Positions 37,101-50,102 of a stretch of DNA of 64,000 nt are shown here, one piece after another. This DNA is from Diadema setosum (lineage: Eukaryota; Echinodermata; Echinoidea; Diadematoida; Diadematidae), in NCBI GenBank assembly GCA_033980235.1, contig CM067070.1, positions 23,834,699-23,898,698 of the forward strand. Reading direction: 5' to 3'. Numbering within the stretch: the stretch's first letter is position 1; each line of letters opens with the position of its first letter. Both the position numbers and the translations under genes were made by a program. The notes under the pieces are model-generated. The model saw only the letters and a program-made list of their open reading frames with translations, had not been told where the DNA came from and searched no databases.

Positions 37101-39098
37101 CGAAAAGTTAACCTAATCCCAATTTGATAATGAGTACGAGTATGAGTAATAAAGGGTATTTAGTCGCATTTTACACGAAACAATAAAGTTCTAAATTAAA
37201 GGGATCGTATAGTTTTGGTTGAGACCTAATTTCAGGTTTATAACTTTTTTTTTGATGAGATAATGAGAAACCTCTTATGAAATATGAAAGAGTATGTAAT
37301 ACCATGAGGAATTCAACGTTTATTTGATGAAAATTGGTCTTAAAATGGCCGAGATATCCAAAACAGAGCGATTCTAATAAAGTGTGGGACCCACATTTCA
37401 TTACGATCGCTTTGTTTTCGTTTTTGGATGTTTCAGTCATTCCAAACCCGATTTTCATCAAAATGAACTTTGAATTCCTCTTAAAATGGTATGGTCTGTA
37501 CTATTTCATAAGTGTTTTCTTGGTGTCTCACAAAAAGTTAAAAGCCCAATAATCATCTCCACCACTGCAGTACCATCCCTTTAACCTTGTGATTGTCCCA
37601 GTACAATAGTTTTCTGTGCTAAACTTCAACAGGAGGGTATGCATACATGTTGCTATCGAGTTTTTAATTCACCTCACGATTTGATAAGGCGGGGCCCAGA
37701 TGTATACAAAATTGTGATAACAGAATAGAGTGAAGACGGCACACTTTTAAACATGCTCACCTATTATTGCTACGTATGTAACTTCCTGATACAGCGTGTT
37801 CTGTGCGGGTTCTAAGTATTCACACACATATGTCCCTCCGTCCCAAATAGTAACGTAGAGTACAAACAAAGAATTGTCTTCTGTTGAAATCATGTAGCGC
37901 TCATCGTCAGCTATTAGGACTCCATCTTTCTTCCAGCGAACACTCGCTGCTGACGCTGTAAATTGACACGGTACCTTCGCGCCTCTTCCTAGTTGAAGTG
38001 AGATTGAGGACTCAGCTACGACGACCTGATCTGTTGGTATTATATGACAATTCATCACATAAGCAGGGTAGAAATATATACCTTAACATTATACTTAGGG
38101 GGAACTTAGAGCTACTATTCATCGGCAACAGGTCGGCAACTATATGTTCATACTTTATTAGTATACTGTCTCCTCGAAAGAAAAACAAATGTGTCCAGCA
38201 CTACAGTGTACAGCGTAACATGCACTTAAAGTGAAAACATAATTGTAAGTGGGCTGACATGAAATATCAAATATCACGACTCATTATTATGTCTAAAACA
38301 TATTCGCGGCTCAGGTCTATAATGTATTATACATACAATACATAATTCAAAAGGACACAGCGTATAACCTTAAATCATTTTTAGGAATGATCTTCTTTTC
38401 AGACGTATTTTTTTTTCTCTCCCAAGAAAACTTTGTAGGTTACATTGAAGGAGTAGCACTTCGTCATTCAATGGCAACATCGGATGTAAGTTCTCTATCG
38501 TAATTCAAAATATCAACCAGAAATTGATAGCAGAGCAGGCCCTTGCCGTGCTGAACAACATTGCTTTGTTCAAGGTAGTAAGCACGCTCAGAAAAGTAAT
38601 ATGATTTTATCTGGTTGATATTACGTGGGGGTATAGCATCAGGGCATTTGTTTTTATCGTTTTGCGTTCTTCTCCGAGAAGTAGTTCAAACTGGACATTT
38701 CCAGTCATTTTTTTCCTAAAAATTGTAGCTATACAGTATATTATAACCAAGGCAGATGAACTTACTTTCAACGAGGACGTCTGTAACACCGGTTATGAGA
38801 TTTCCAGTGGCATAGTCGGTAACTGTACAGAAGTATCTTCCCTCGTCTTGAAATTTGGCGTTCTGTACTGTCAGTGAGTAATGATCGGTGACGTTGAAAC
38901 GGTCGGAGTGATATATTCTCTTGTTTGGCTCATGAAGCTCATCTAATGTCACCAAGTCTTTCTGTTTCTTCCAAGAGCCCAATTCTCCTTTCTGCCAATC
39001 TACCCGTAATGCTCTCTCATCGTATCCGCAAGGAATAGACGCTGATCTTCCAAGAACAAGGGTGACGGATGGTTGCGCGACGTGTAGTTGGGCGGCAG
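33854..39098 (-). CDS. Gene B: paralogous Ig V / Ig V / Ig C1-like / TM / death-fold receptor (partial)
   Basis: Minus-strand exons: 39098-38766, 38030-37761, 36958-36602, 35889-35743, 34111-33854, together 1365 nt (455 codons), all phase 1. Modules 2 to 4 match gene A exons 1 to 3, and the last matches gene A exon 6. No start or signal-peptide exon was found to the right of 39098. The last visible exon ends in a strong donor (GTAAGTAT), so more coding exons should exist to the left, but 6-33.8 kb shows none. Either the remainder is distant, diverged into short exons I cannot see, or lost, leaving a truncated gene. All frames seen are open. Confidence 0.82.
34112..35742 (-). other. Gene B intron between the TM and death-fold exons
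   Basis: In gene A two modules (exons 4 and 5) lie between the membrane exon and the shared module. I looked for their equivalents here and saw none. The intron holds an (AC)n tract near 35401-35450 and otherwise unremarkable AT-rich sequence. Confidence 0.5.
35743..35889 (-). CDS. Gene B exon 4: stalk, transmembrane helix and basic segment
   Basis: Ends in donor GTAAGC, phase 1. The hydrophobic stretch runs through YLIMPLAVIAGVLVVVFCFS and is followed by basic KSEFRRKHKTK. The 5' end is uncertain: the acceptor I chose (ACAGACAACAG at 35890-35891) keeps phase 1 and gives a short stalk (EVTQYSSLRFLTS), but its pyrimidine tract is poor and no better AG lies between it and the helix. Confidence 0.72.
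36602..36958 (-). CDS. Gene B exon 3: Ig C1-like domain, paralogous to gene A exon 2
   Basis: A 357-nt, 119-codon exon with acceptor TTTCTTCTACAG and donor GTATTA, phase 1-1. Pattern SISCSVYSFLPNISLIF then EPYVCMAYKIPGMD. As in gene A, the core Trp is missing (LIFMHDHE) and two extra N-terminal Cys are present (DVCDR, LNCTH). The block DGTKNKEISIRAAPS is identical to gene A, a local peak of conservation. Confidence 0.87.
37198..37583. mobile_element. Palindromic MITE (family P), copy 3, in a gene B intron
   Basis: AAAGGGATCGTATAGTTTTG to CAGTACCATCCCTTTAA with the central AGTGTGGGACCCACA palindrome. It sits in the intron between the C1-like exon and the V-set exon of gene B. Confidence 0.8.
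37761..38030 (-). CDS. Gene B exon 2: Ig V-set domain, paralogous to gene A exon 1
   Basis: A 270-nt, 90-codon exon with acceptor ATACCAACAG and donor GTGAGC, phase 1-1. First Cys in KVPCQF, Trp in VRWKKDG, closing Cys in GGTYVCEY. Same length, phase and conserved blocks (STEDNSL) as 62846-63115. Extracellular. Confidence 0.9.
38766..39098 (-). CDS. Gene B exon 1: Ig V-set domain
   Basis: A 333-nt, 111-codon exon with acceptor TTTTCTAAAAAAG and donor GTAAGT, phase 1-1. A full V-set pattern: ASIPCGY, VDWQKG, DRFNV, YSLTVQNA and DEGRYFCTV. It is longer than the second V-set, with an extended middle part around KQKDLVTLDELHEPNKR. No equivalent is visible for gene A; it would lie beyond the right edge. 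Confidence 0.88.
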
Positions 39099-39129
39099 CT
39101 TTTTTAGAAAATTGAATAATAGAGACTTT

Positions 39130-40330
39130 GTTAGAAAACAGTCAATAATGTCTTGCAAAACGACTGGTGAAGTTAGCACAGTGGGATCTGGAACTTAGAG
39201 CTGAAATATCTCATAATTGGAATATCTTTATGTGGCTTATAAGTTTGTATTACAGTATAGCGTTTAATTCGAATTATTGGATTCATGTACACCCCTTACA
39301 CGTTCTTGCTTCTCTAACGTTTCAGAGAGATCAACTTATAAGATAAGTTGGTGATTGGTGTCCATTGTTCATGTAACATCTGTATATGATGCACGCTAGC
39401 TACCTCTGTATATCAAAGTTATTATAGCTTAAAAGTCCATAAGGCATCAGAGTCCAGATATATGGAACTCAATGACTGATAATCTTGGACGCAGTTCTTC
39501 TTTACAATATTTTTAATCATCCTTTAAAAAAATTATTTTCGCAATGTATCACGCGAATTATAAATATGCCCTTATTAGCTCCCAACTCCTGAACACAGTA
39601 TACGATCAATTTTCTTCCATTTACTTCTCTTTCCTTCTCTGTACTTTTCCTATTCGGGTACCCTCTTATTCTTGTCCCTTTATTCTCGTTTTTTTTTTTT
39701 TCATTTTGTGCTTGTTCAGTGTGTGTTGTCCTTTTCGGTCAAAATGGCATTCAAAATACTAGAAACTTGTATGTGTATGTTTTCTGTTCCTTCAGTTAAA
39801 AAAAAAGAACTGTTCCAAGCCGTAATACTTAGAGGCCGTTGTCCAAGTCAAGCGATATGCTTATTGACAAACGGTCTCCTCTATCTGTATTCTTAGATTT
39901 GTCGTGTTGGAATATATAATATATATTATTTACATGCTTATGTCCTGAGAACTCCTGTTTATATGTCAGTTATTTGCGAATATGTTTGATATTGTCATAC
40001 TTATTTTTGTTCTATACAAGTGGAGAATAAAACTTACTGAAACTGAAACTATGAAACTTTCCACAAGATACCATTATGTCATTAAAAAGAACAAATGCTT
40101 GGCTTTTTAAAAGTCATGGCTGCAGAGAAGTCAATGGAGTTCAAGCAGAATGTACTTATAGTATCCTAGTGTCACCAATAATACAGAAAAAAAATCACGA
40201 AGTGGGGATCTTATCAGCAATGCTTCCTCAAGGCTTTCGAAAGGATCTCGAAATTCTTATCATAGAATATGACTGCCAAAACTTGGGAGTGATAGACTTC
40301 GTTCTTGTCAACACACATGTCAAATAAGAA
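39130..40330. repeat. Partial third copy of the duplicated segment
   Basis: 39150-39225 resembles 1120-1200 and 42890-42960 (shared ACAAAACGACTGGTGAA-like block), and 40070-40330 resembles 1500-1730 and 43590-43800. It abuts the 5' side of gene B exon 1, tying the repeated unit to this gene family. Confidence 0.55.
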
Positions 40331-40916
40331 TGCACACACATTAGTTAAACTTTAATTTGCATGTTAAGGGCGGTAGGTAGGTTTGATAATACATATGTCA
40401 TTTTGTAACGACTCGAATGTGCGTCCTGATGACATAACGATTTGATTTCCTCTTTAAACAATGAACCTCTTTAAACAAACTACTTCTGGAATCTGTACTG
40501 AACGTCTTAGTTATTTGTAGATATCTCAAATTACGAATGGAGTTAATTAATGTATTAATTGAAATTTAAACTTCATATATATGTATATATATAATTATGC
40601 ATCCATCTAAGAATAGTATATATATATATATATACCAGGTATATGTAAGTATATCAAATAGAAATAGATGTTCATCATATGAAAATAAGAGATTAATACA
40701 TTATCGATTAACACATTTTAATAATACGAAATTTTCTACGCATCATAAGTCTTCGCCCCAGGGAATTCGAACATTGCAAAGAGGTACCAAGAGTTTGATC
40801 ACAAAATTAATTAACTCTATTCTTGGTAGAGATATTTGCAACTAAAGATGCTCAAAATGATACAAAGCGTCGGCCTTATACCAAAAGGCTCTTAACACAT
40901 AGACTTTGTACACTGT

Positions 40917-41266
40917 TAAAGGCATAATTTACCATTTGCAGATGAAAGAAAAACCCAGCATAAATGCTTCAAAATAGTTCTAAGATGTGAGTTAGTGATA
41001 GAAACAACCAATGTAAGAATTTGAACCAGTATGGTCGATGTTAAGTATTATTAAATATACAAAATGTGAACAATAGATATAATACAGTAGAAACGTTTCT
41101 AGATTTAACCGTCTACAGTTATGGTTATGAGAAAAATAGTGTTATTTCCTTTTATTTTAGGCTTTATTGCAAAAAAAAAAAAACAACAAACCGGTAGGAT
41201 GTTTTGTGATACAACTGACCTACACATATGCATCAAAAGTGATATACAGAACATTTTTTAAATCAC
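40917..41266. mobile_element. MITE-like repeat, copy 1
   Basis: TTAAAGGCATAATTTACCAT to GAACATTTTTTAAATCAC. Inverted relative to 42961-43326, sharing the TTTGCAGATGAAA, AACCCAGCAT, GTTCTAAGATGTGAGTTAG and CATATGCATCAAA blocks. Confidence 0.75.
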
Positions 41267-41869
41267 TTCTCCCAAAGATTAACAGGATCTTTAATGGCCT
41301 TTTGGCATAAGGCCGATGATAAGATAAAAAAGACATGAGGACTATTTCTGATTTTGACGTCAAGAATATTCTTTCTTATGTTACAAATGAGGTCTATTTT
41401 AGTGGAAAGACTTTGTTTCGCTCTGTATGTCTGATGATAAACGCACTTTAAGAACGTTAGAAATATTCCTGCTTCCATTTATGATTAACATGTTGGCATA
41501 ATCATTACGTTCATTCTTTCACATTAACTAATAACCGCATCATATATTTATTTGCTTTTAAAACGACGCAACTAAGGACTACTGTGTTCCTGCGTTCCTT
41601 GCAGTTTCAACAGCTCTTTATCATTGTTTATGCTGAAAAGTTAATCCATATCTATACTTCGAGTAATATGCAATACCTTCAGATATTCCCATACTGACGA
41701 TTTATTTGTAGAGAATAAGGTTTTGAAAGTTAGGAATTTGTATTATTATTATCTTGGTCAATAACACAATTAACATAACAATTCACTTCCTTTAGTTTCT
41801 GAAAATATGTTTGATAAGAATAAAAATATTCATAAATACCCCATTCGTCAAACAGATGAGTATCATTTG

Positions 41870-42530
41870 CCCCTTACTTGAACTCTTTTTACAAAATATA
41901 CGTTTTTTACAGTGGCCCAAAATTATGAAATTCCCCCAAGAAAAATATTAAAGATTCTACTAGTTTGAAATCATTTTCTAGTAATTTAAGAAAATATCTG
42001 ATTAGTTTATATGTTATACCCCATGATTAGTTTGCCTGACTTGGAATTGTTGATCTTTTTTCTTCGCCCTGCATCGAGAATACTGACCTGCCCTTAGCTC
42101 TCTCCATATACTACCCCCTCTCTCCCTCCCTCCCTCCCTCTCTCTCTTACCATATTCTCTTCTGTGAGTGTATGTATGTGTGTGCGTGTGTGTGTACGTG
42201 TGTGTGTGTGTTTGTGTGTGAATGCATACGCTTCATGTTACTATCGATGTAATGAAAAGTGTATACTTCCAGTGATTAACTTGTACGGTATACATGTATT
42301 GCATTGTAGTTTTGTAAGCTATGTATTAATGTATTGCAGTAATGTAACGTAAGTGAGGGGACTGCACTATACAAGTTCGCTTTTTAGCATCCCCTCGATT
42401 TTCATTTCCACCAAGTTCTTTATGAAACAAGATGTATTATATGTTAGAAGATATGTTATCATTTGACGTTTGTATTACCTACGTATATTGATTGGAAATG
42501 AAAATAAAAACATGAATGAATGAATGAGTC
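41870..42530 (+). pseudogene. 3' fragment of a CR1/L2-like LINE
   Basis: 41910-42010 resembles the last residues of a LINE ORF2 (SGPK-x-x-NSP, then SFSSNLRKYLISLY) with a stop inside. It is followed by a 3' untranslated region and a (TGAA)n tail at about 42512-42528. It carries a (TG)n tract near 42175-42220. Absent from the left duplicate. Confidence 0.6.
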
Positions 42531-42960
42531 TGTTATTATAGCTTTCTTTCCTATCAACAAAATTTGTATTGTGAAGCTTGATACTTATTCAATTCCGTAT
42601 TGTCGTGCGTCGGGGTATAGATCAAAAAAAGAATATAATCATTCACGTGTACATTTGGATGCCTTCTAAAGGATTAATACTTGCTCTATCACCCGAAAGT
42701 TTCATCGTGTATTATGTTCTACGATGAAAAGTCACATAAAATTCGTCCAGGATAATTAGTGCAGTTACATGCTTTTTTTTTTTTTTTTAAAGAAAATTGG
42801 ATTAGACAAACATATAGAATAAAGAGAGTGAGTACAAGAATTATGCATTATATCAGGTCAAGTGCAAATAACATTGTACAATAATATGGCTTCGATAACA
42901 GCTTGCAAATGGTAAAATTAGTACATCGGGGCCAAAAGAGACTTTCTTGAACCCAGACAT

Positions 42961-43326
42961 TAAAGGTCCAGTTTACCCTTGGGAGCAGTGATTTCAAAAA
43001 TGTTCAAAATATCACATTTGATGCATATGTGTAGGTCTGCTGTATCATAAAACATCCTACCGTATGAAATGTTTGCAATGAAACCTAAAGTATAAGGAGA
43101 TATCAGGGTTTTTCTTCATAAACCGTAACTGTATACGGTTTAGTCTGGAAACATCTTTATTATAACCATTGTTCACATTTTGTGTATTAAACAACACTTA
43201 ACATCGATTATACGGATTCAAATTTTGACAGTGGTCGTTTCTATCCCTAACTCACATTTTAGAACTATTTTAAAGCACTAATGCTGGGTTTTTGTTTCAT
43301 CTGCAAATGGTAAATTATGCCTTTAA
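42961..43326. mobile_element. MITE-like repeat, copy 2, opposite orientation
   Basis: Inverted partner of 40917-41266, ending TTTGCAGATG-complement GGTAAATTATGCCTTTAA. Together the two copies bracket the right-hand LINE fragment. Confidence 0.75.
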
Positions 43327-45210
43327 ACAGCCACTCCCCTTCTCATATCGCAAAGACGTCATCGAAAACATTTTATTTGATTTCTTAATCGCATTACAAC
43401 AGCGTTGAATTCGATTCTTTTTGAAAGTCATGTACACCCCCTGCACATCTTCCTCTTCTATACATTTCATTGAGACCAAGCTATGAAGCAAATTACATCC
43501 CTGTTCACGGAGCCTCAGTATCACATTATGCGCAAAGTCCTGTGTAAGTCAAACCCCCCTCCCAAGATTATGCAATTATGTTTAAACTATAAACGCGACT
43601 TTTTAAGAATCAAGGCGGGAGAAAAATGGTAGGATTGCAAAGCACACTTTACTTACAGTATCTTGGTGTTTCCAATAAAACAGACAGAGTCATGAAAATG
43701 AGAAACAGATCCGCCATGTTGCCTCCAGTCTTGTCATGGTTCGCCCTTGTCATAGAATGTGGCTATAGTTCTATGGGCGTGATTGACTTAGAGGCATGCT
43801 TGGAGGTATGCTTTTTTTTTTTTAACACAACATTGTCAATACATACACATAATAAAAATGTACACATCAGTTGGACTTTGGTTATGAACTTTATGGCACT
43901 AGCGAAAAATATAGCGATTCGATGATCACGTTATTTGCTGACGAGTCTGCTAATTGTCTATCTAAAACTTTGATTACAAAGTCTCTGATTGACTCTTTGA
44001 ACATTGAGCCTCTCAGCTTTGATAATTGATAAGAGATATTGATTTCCCTTTACTAGTACTTACAGATATCGCAACGATTGATAGGGGCTGTACGTGAATG
44101 TTCAGATAATTGATAAATTCCTGCGGTTTCCACATACCTAATTAAAACCCGTAAATTTCAAATGTTTTCCGAAATAGGGTTTATTCTTATGATTTCCTGT
44201 AAAGAACGTCTGTAAAAATTAAGGTGTTGAAGAAGACCTGCGTTATCAACTGTGCTTCAATGGAGCATCAATTTCTACTATTTCATTATAATGCACTTGT
44301 AAGGAGCACCCAAATTCTATCTAATCTCTAAATCATTTCATAGCACCCACACGGAGATTCGATTCACTGTTAAGTCTGTGTGGTTAATCGAATACCAGTA
44401 AGGTAAATTGTGCAATAGGTCCTAGCATCACTCTTAAGCCCCTTTTTATAACTAAAACAGAGTGCATATCACTGTATTAAACTGTTTCACAAAGACAAAA
44501 ATAGACTTTGGATGACTTTGATAGCATGTTAAATTGGGAAACATTTAACTTTAAAATCGGGCTAAAACACAACTGATTCTTCCTGTTACTTTTGAAAGTT
44601 TTTTTTTGGGGGTGAAATTTCACATAGGATACTAACTGTTGTTCGTCTACATCATCAAATCATTCATATATTTCCTTGTCAGAAAAAAAGAAGAGATTAA
44701 ACAAATAGAATTAAAGAAAAACAAATGTGTATTAAAAATACTGTCTCATTATTTCAAGTCCAGAGCAAGTGCCAATATTTGAGGTATAAAAGATTACATC
44801 CGAAACAACAGAAAAGTTGATAATACACACTCACCATTGCAAAACCCTTTTATGATATCTTATAGACGCGGTATATTTATTTAATACAGTATCATTCTTC
44901 TAAACGCACTACGCGTGACAGAAAAAGATAAGTGATTGAAAATCATGGCGACCCTGTACTTTGGAAGGCATTGTTTTCAAAAATTTGAAGTCAAAGTCCT
45001 CTTCTCTTGCATCTAGAAGCAGCGATTTAGCCAATTATGATAATTCATTTTTAACAGTTAATAAAACTGGGATACTTTTACAGTGGGCCTATATCTTCTC
45101 TATAACGCACGCACGATCAACAGGTGGGTATACGCAATTTTTGCTTGCTGATAATTTCCCCACTATGTGCGTGTGAAGACAAACTTTACCTCCACTGCAG
45201 ATGAATGAAT

Positions 45211-47075
45211 GAACGATAATGATGATGATGATATTAATGACAACAATAATAATAATAATTATTATTATTATTACAACATGGGGTAACATAAAATTCGATT
45301 TTGTGTCACCTCTGCCTGTAGTCCAGAATTACTAGAAAATGCCCTTGATATCTACCTTGGCATCGACTTCAACGATCAGAAAGAAAAATAGTGCCTGGAT
45401 TGAATTTCATTTATTCTTTGCCCCTGCCATTTAGTCTCCGTAAGACAAAAAATGATGTATTCTGCCTCAGATGAGGGCCTATGTAACAGGTTGTTGAAAC
45501 CATTAGAAACATTTCCCTCCATGAATGAAAAAGAAAAAAATCACCAACTTAAACGGAAATCAAAACGTTGCAACAAAAAATATATATGTACATGTACTGT
45601 ATTTATTTGTGGGTTTTTCTGTTGTGTGTGCCAAGTGCAGTTTGCTTAATACATGTAAATGAGGCAGCCTAGGATTTCTATGTTACATTGTTGGTTGACA
45701 AAATAAAGAATGCTGAACTAACATGTATACAAATTATGATGATCATATTTGTAAGCTTTTGATATCTTGCGAGCAAATGATGATAGATGACGTCGCAGGA
45801 TGTCAGCTAAATCGGTTGATGCCTTCGACATTTTGGTTTTCTTCAGCTTTATTGTCTAGTTGGCAGACGTGTATCGTCCTCGCAGGTTCCAATGAAGTGA
45901 CAAATATGGAATTTATAAACTGTCTACAACATAGAGCCGACACAAAGAAGAAAAAAAAATGACTTAAATTTCTTTTTGTGCACTTAAAATTTATTTCAGA
46001 ATTTGCAAGTTACGAGTCACATTTGAAACGATGCCTCATATTTAGTTGTTCTTGTAATAAAAGAACATTCGAGCTGTAGTTAGACGATAAACATGTTTTA
46101 AGACACAAACTGCAATTCAACTTAAGTTTATGAGATATATCGCTGTGTGAAGAGTTGCTCGTTCACAAACACTGTTCTGTCATTAATTTTGTAGTAGCCA
46201 TTGAAGAAATAAACATTTTAAACCCTTTGTTTGTTAACGGTTCTTCCAGAGTGATTTTGCGACTGACATAGAAACAGCAGTGTTTTTAATCTCTTTCCAG
46301 AATTTCTTCATCTAGAAATATACAATGTGCTGGGACTATTTTTGTTTCTGTAGGGAATATAGTCTGAAATGACATCAGGCAAGAAATCAGTTATATAAGA
46401 TGGATCATTTTTCCCCAAGTTGTTATTTAATGGGATCAAACATAGTTAAAAAGCAGCAAATTTCCCTATCATCAAGTCTTTGTTCCCCACAATATGATCA
46501 CAGCACACCAAGAGACAATTATGCCTTTTTGTGCCGTTGAACATCTCCCATGGAGTTAAAAAAATCAAGATGAACAAAATAATTATATTATAATTGATTA
46601 TTACGACTGACCCCCCCCCCCACACACACACACAAAAAAAGAAGGATTAAGAGCGAGAGGATGTGATATTGTGTATACCAAAAACTCGTGCCACTTCTCA
46701 CTAACAAATTTGTATCTTTTTACCGATACTCACTGGTTTTGCAATTAGTGCCAAGTAATGTATAATCTGTTATTCGATTGGCTACGATGAAGCTTTAAAC
46801 GGCATGTATCAGTGAGAACCCTAGAATGCTCCGGTAAATTTGGAACATTATATATGTATACCTGCCCAAATGAATGACAAACTCTCAAACACCAACAAAG
46901 AAACACAACAAAAATCTTGAAATGTGCGTTTTCAAGGTGTACTTCCCTGTAAAATCATTTGGACTAAACCTGTCCTCTGTGATGAAAAAACTTGGCTTGG
47001 AGGGTGATCAAACAGTTTATTGATTTCATGCGCAATTGCATCATCGCAATATTGAAGTGTCGCCAATGAATCCGT

Positions 47076-47114
<39 letters not shown>

Positions 47115-48249
47115 GAACTGCAGAGACCAAAATAATGATGTAAATATCATCATTTCATTTTAGATAAAAGAGTCATTTTTTATTCAAATTGAAAGGCCTG
47201 ACTGCAGCTGCTAACTCATTCAAACCATTTTTAGTATTTATTTATTTATTTATTTATTAATATTTATCTATTTTTTGATTTATTATTATTATTATCCACA
47301 GTTTTGAAGCAATTGAAATCAAATTTGGTAGGCATTATGGCCTTGAGGCATAGATGTGAAAAAAAAATGTTGATTAGAAGTAGAAGATCTGTTGAAAGTT
47401 GAATTTTTGATAATAAATATAATGATTATAGAATTTATTCAAATGAATAAATTGAATGAGATATATGTAACATGTATTATGAATATAATGGTTATTATTT
47501 TCATTTTTCTGCAACAAGTATTGCAAAACATTTATGTTTCATGTTATTCGTAATCTGTGACGTATATGTTGTTCAATGAACAATTGTTATCTGTTTGTAT
47601 CTCTTGTGTGTAACGCTGGTGGAAGGCGCATTTCCACATTCGCATTGTAGACAATAAAACAATTCAATTATTATTTTCATTATTATTATCATTATTAATT
47701 TTTTTTTTTGGGGGGGGGGTGAAATATAGTTGCCTTTTTGTTTTCAAGCACATGTGTCCTAAAGTTACTGCCACGGTGAGACGGGAAATAATGATGTTGA
47801 TGGAGCTTCAGTTGCTTTCAGTGTCTCTAAACTTTTGCTTGCTCGATGACCCAATAGAGCCAAAATGTCTAGTTTTTGTTAAGTGATAAAAACGATTTTT
47901 TTCTCCAGTGAATCTGGAAAGTCACCAAAATGTTCCATTCTTACCGACTTAAATCTTGCAGCACAACACTCCTGACACACTTTGAATTTGCATAGGTTGG
48001 TAACTGCACAAACTCGAAAGAAATACATAGCAATTACTCAAAACAAAGCAATCAAACAAAGTAACAAAGCAATCCTCCCCAAAACCAAAAACCAACCAAA
48101 TAATAGCAAACGAAAAACAAACACAAATCTTCAAAGAAATATAAACTCCTCTTGCACGGGAAAACACACAGTAATTTTCTCAGTACTTCGGCGGGTCATC
48201 ACTCCTCTACCAACATTCAGATGAAAACCTGCAGGACCTTGTGAAGTTA
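45211..48249. other. 3' flank of gene A: repeats, no second gene
   Basis: Holds an (ATT/ATG)n patch at 45218-45275, a (TA)n tract at 47078-47112, (TTTA)n near 47236-47262 and a probable LINE-type 3' tail ending in (ATT)n near 47640-47700. The gene A 3' untranslated region should start at 48249 and run left. TTTATT (AATAAA on the minus strand) is seen near 47433, but I cannot choose a polyadenylation site. Confidence 0.5.
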
Positions 48250-48563
48250 TCATAAGTATTGAATGAGTTCATGTGCTAGTTCTGAAAACCCTTCACTGAA
48301 TATTGTGTCCATCAGTAGTTTCCTTTGTAACCTGGGTCCTTCTTCCTCTTCAGTCTTGTTTGAATCCACGAATGAAAAATGCTGTCTTCGTCCCTGCTTT
48401 GTAACGAATCGCTTCATCATCATGGCGAAGTCTGGACCAGTCATAGTCTCGGTGACTACGTGTAAGTTCATTCTGGTGCATATTTCCTTTCTCTCGTTAT
48501 CCGTTAGGTGACCACAAATGTCCGCCATTACGGTCAGGTTTGGATTTTCAGTCTGGAACTTCC
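48250..48563 (-). CDS. Gene A terminal exon 15: last death-fold-like module and stop
   Basis: A 314-nt exon with acceptor TTGCCGCAAATAG, entering in phase 1 and ending in TGA at 48250-48252. It encodes about 103 residues: VMADICGHLTDNERKEICTR, a long acidic loop (SNKTEEEEG), then RLQRKLLMDTIFSEGFSELA and HELIQYL. The first and last helices look like a death fold, but the Trp-Arg of the preceding modules is replaced by MMKRFV. No catalytic or targeting domain follows, so the protein ends inside the array. Confidence 0.82.
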
Positions 48564-50064
48564 CTATTTGCGGCAAATTACAGACAAAGAAATGTGATTA
48601 CATTCGCCTTTTCTCATCTTCTTCGCCTTCTTTTTGATTTAAATGGTCTTAATCAGTGTAAATAGGCAAAAAATCACACATATTGATGTGTTAATGCATT
48701 GTAGCAGAATATCACGTACTTTTCCCCATCGGAAAGGACTAGTTGTAAAAACACTTCAGTCGTTTTTTAACCAAAAAATCACCCTGAGTAATCGTAATGC
48801 AAAACATATCATGATATCATATCCCGCTCAAAAAAAGTTCAATGTAATCAATTACAAGTGAGTGTTTAGTTCAGTATGTAACGGAAAGCTAGTGTTATGC
48901 TCTTCGTTATGTTTTTGCGCAAATATCTGTCTGTCTTTCTGTATTGCACATTATAAATTATGAATACATAAATATCAATGCATACGTATATGTAATTATA
49001 TATATTACCATACATGAATATATGTGCATACGTTTATGTTTGTACTTAAATACGATATGAAAAAGACAAACGAGACATAGTTTGTGCAGTTTGCCTGTTA
49101 TGTGTCTTTTTACAAGACAAAAGACAAATACATGCAAGATACTCTATACTATATACCTGCTCGAACCTGACGCCCACGTTCTCCCAAGTTGTCCGCTGAC
49201 TCCAGCGCCTTCGCCAGCTCCAGGCGATAATTGTAGAGAGGCGGATGGATTTTGTTTCGCCACAGTTTCAGCATTTCCAGTCTGTCGTCGATTTCGACGC
49301 GGCACGACTCTATTTCGTCGTCTGTCAAGCCAAGGTTTATCCCAATGGTGGTGATGTCTTCCTCATCAAGGTCTGGTAATCTCGCCAACAAGTCTCCCGT
49401 GCTTTCTTCAGCATCTAGAATAAAAGTTACAGGTTTTGTGGTAAGGAGAGCCCTAAAGTGTAGGAACAAATTCCTGCGAGAAGTACTAATATATTACACC
49501 AACGAAGGACTTTTTGTAACGCATCTCGGTGCCTTCATTTGGATCCAAAACCTTGTTATAATGACTATTATTAAAGTGTTACTTCTTCCGCTGACCGAGC
49601 AGAAAATAATGCAGCGAGGGAGTTTTGTTCCAGTGCAGTACTGGCAAGCTTCTGCTCTTTCAAAATCAAAATTGATATCAAAATCACCCCAAGAGGTTAC
49701 CATTACCATACACAAAGTATTTTAAAGTAACATCAGAATTATCAAAAGAAATTGAATTTTCGTGGATGAACTTGATAACCTAATCTAGAAAAACAAACAC
49801 GAGTCGCATCAGACAGGTCCATAACAGGAGAAGTTACTTAAAAATGTACATATACATTTAAATATCAATGTCAAAATAATGTAACACAAATATTCCAACT
49901 TTTTTTTTTGTTCTGATTGGTTTATCGAACTTGAGAAAAAATAACAAGAAAAATTATGTTTCCTTTGTGGTAAAGTGTAATCAAACATTTAGGAAAGAGC
50001 GTACCGTCTGCACATACACATTGTCACATTCAATGTACATTCGCTGCCAAGTCTTCCCTAACGC

Positions 50065-50102
<38 letters not shown>

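Larger units (their letters stand above)
41500..45210. repeat. Segmental duplication, right copy
   Basis: Diverged, collinear partner of 1-5775, lying between the two receptor genes. It carries its own insertions (LINE 41870-42530 and MITE 42961-43326) that are missing from the left copy, so both copies predate those insertions. The short open frame at 43626-43925 lies within a block shared with 1500-1700 and 40070-40330 and is not kept open in them. Confidence 0.7.

Noticed and set aside
43626..43925. 99-codon plus-strand frame with a protein-like first half
   Set aside because: The same block at 1500-1730 and 40070-40330 is not kept in frame, so it is a duplicated noncoding segment.
49252..49725. 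157-codon plus-strand open frame
   Set aside because: It is the antisense of gene A exon 14; the minus strand has the death-domain pattern and splice sites.
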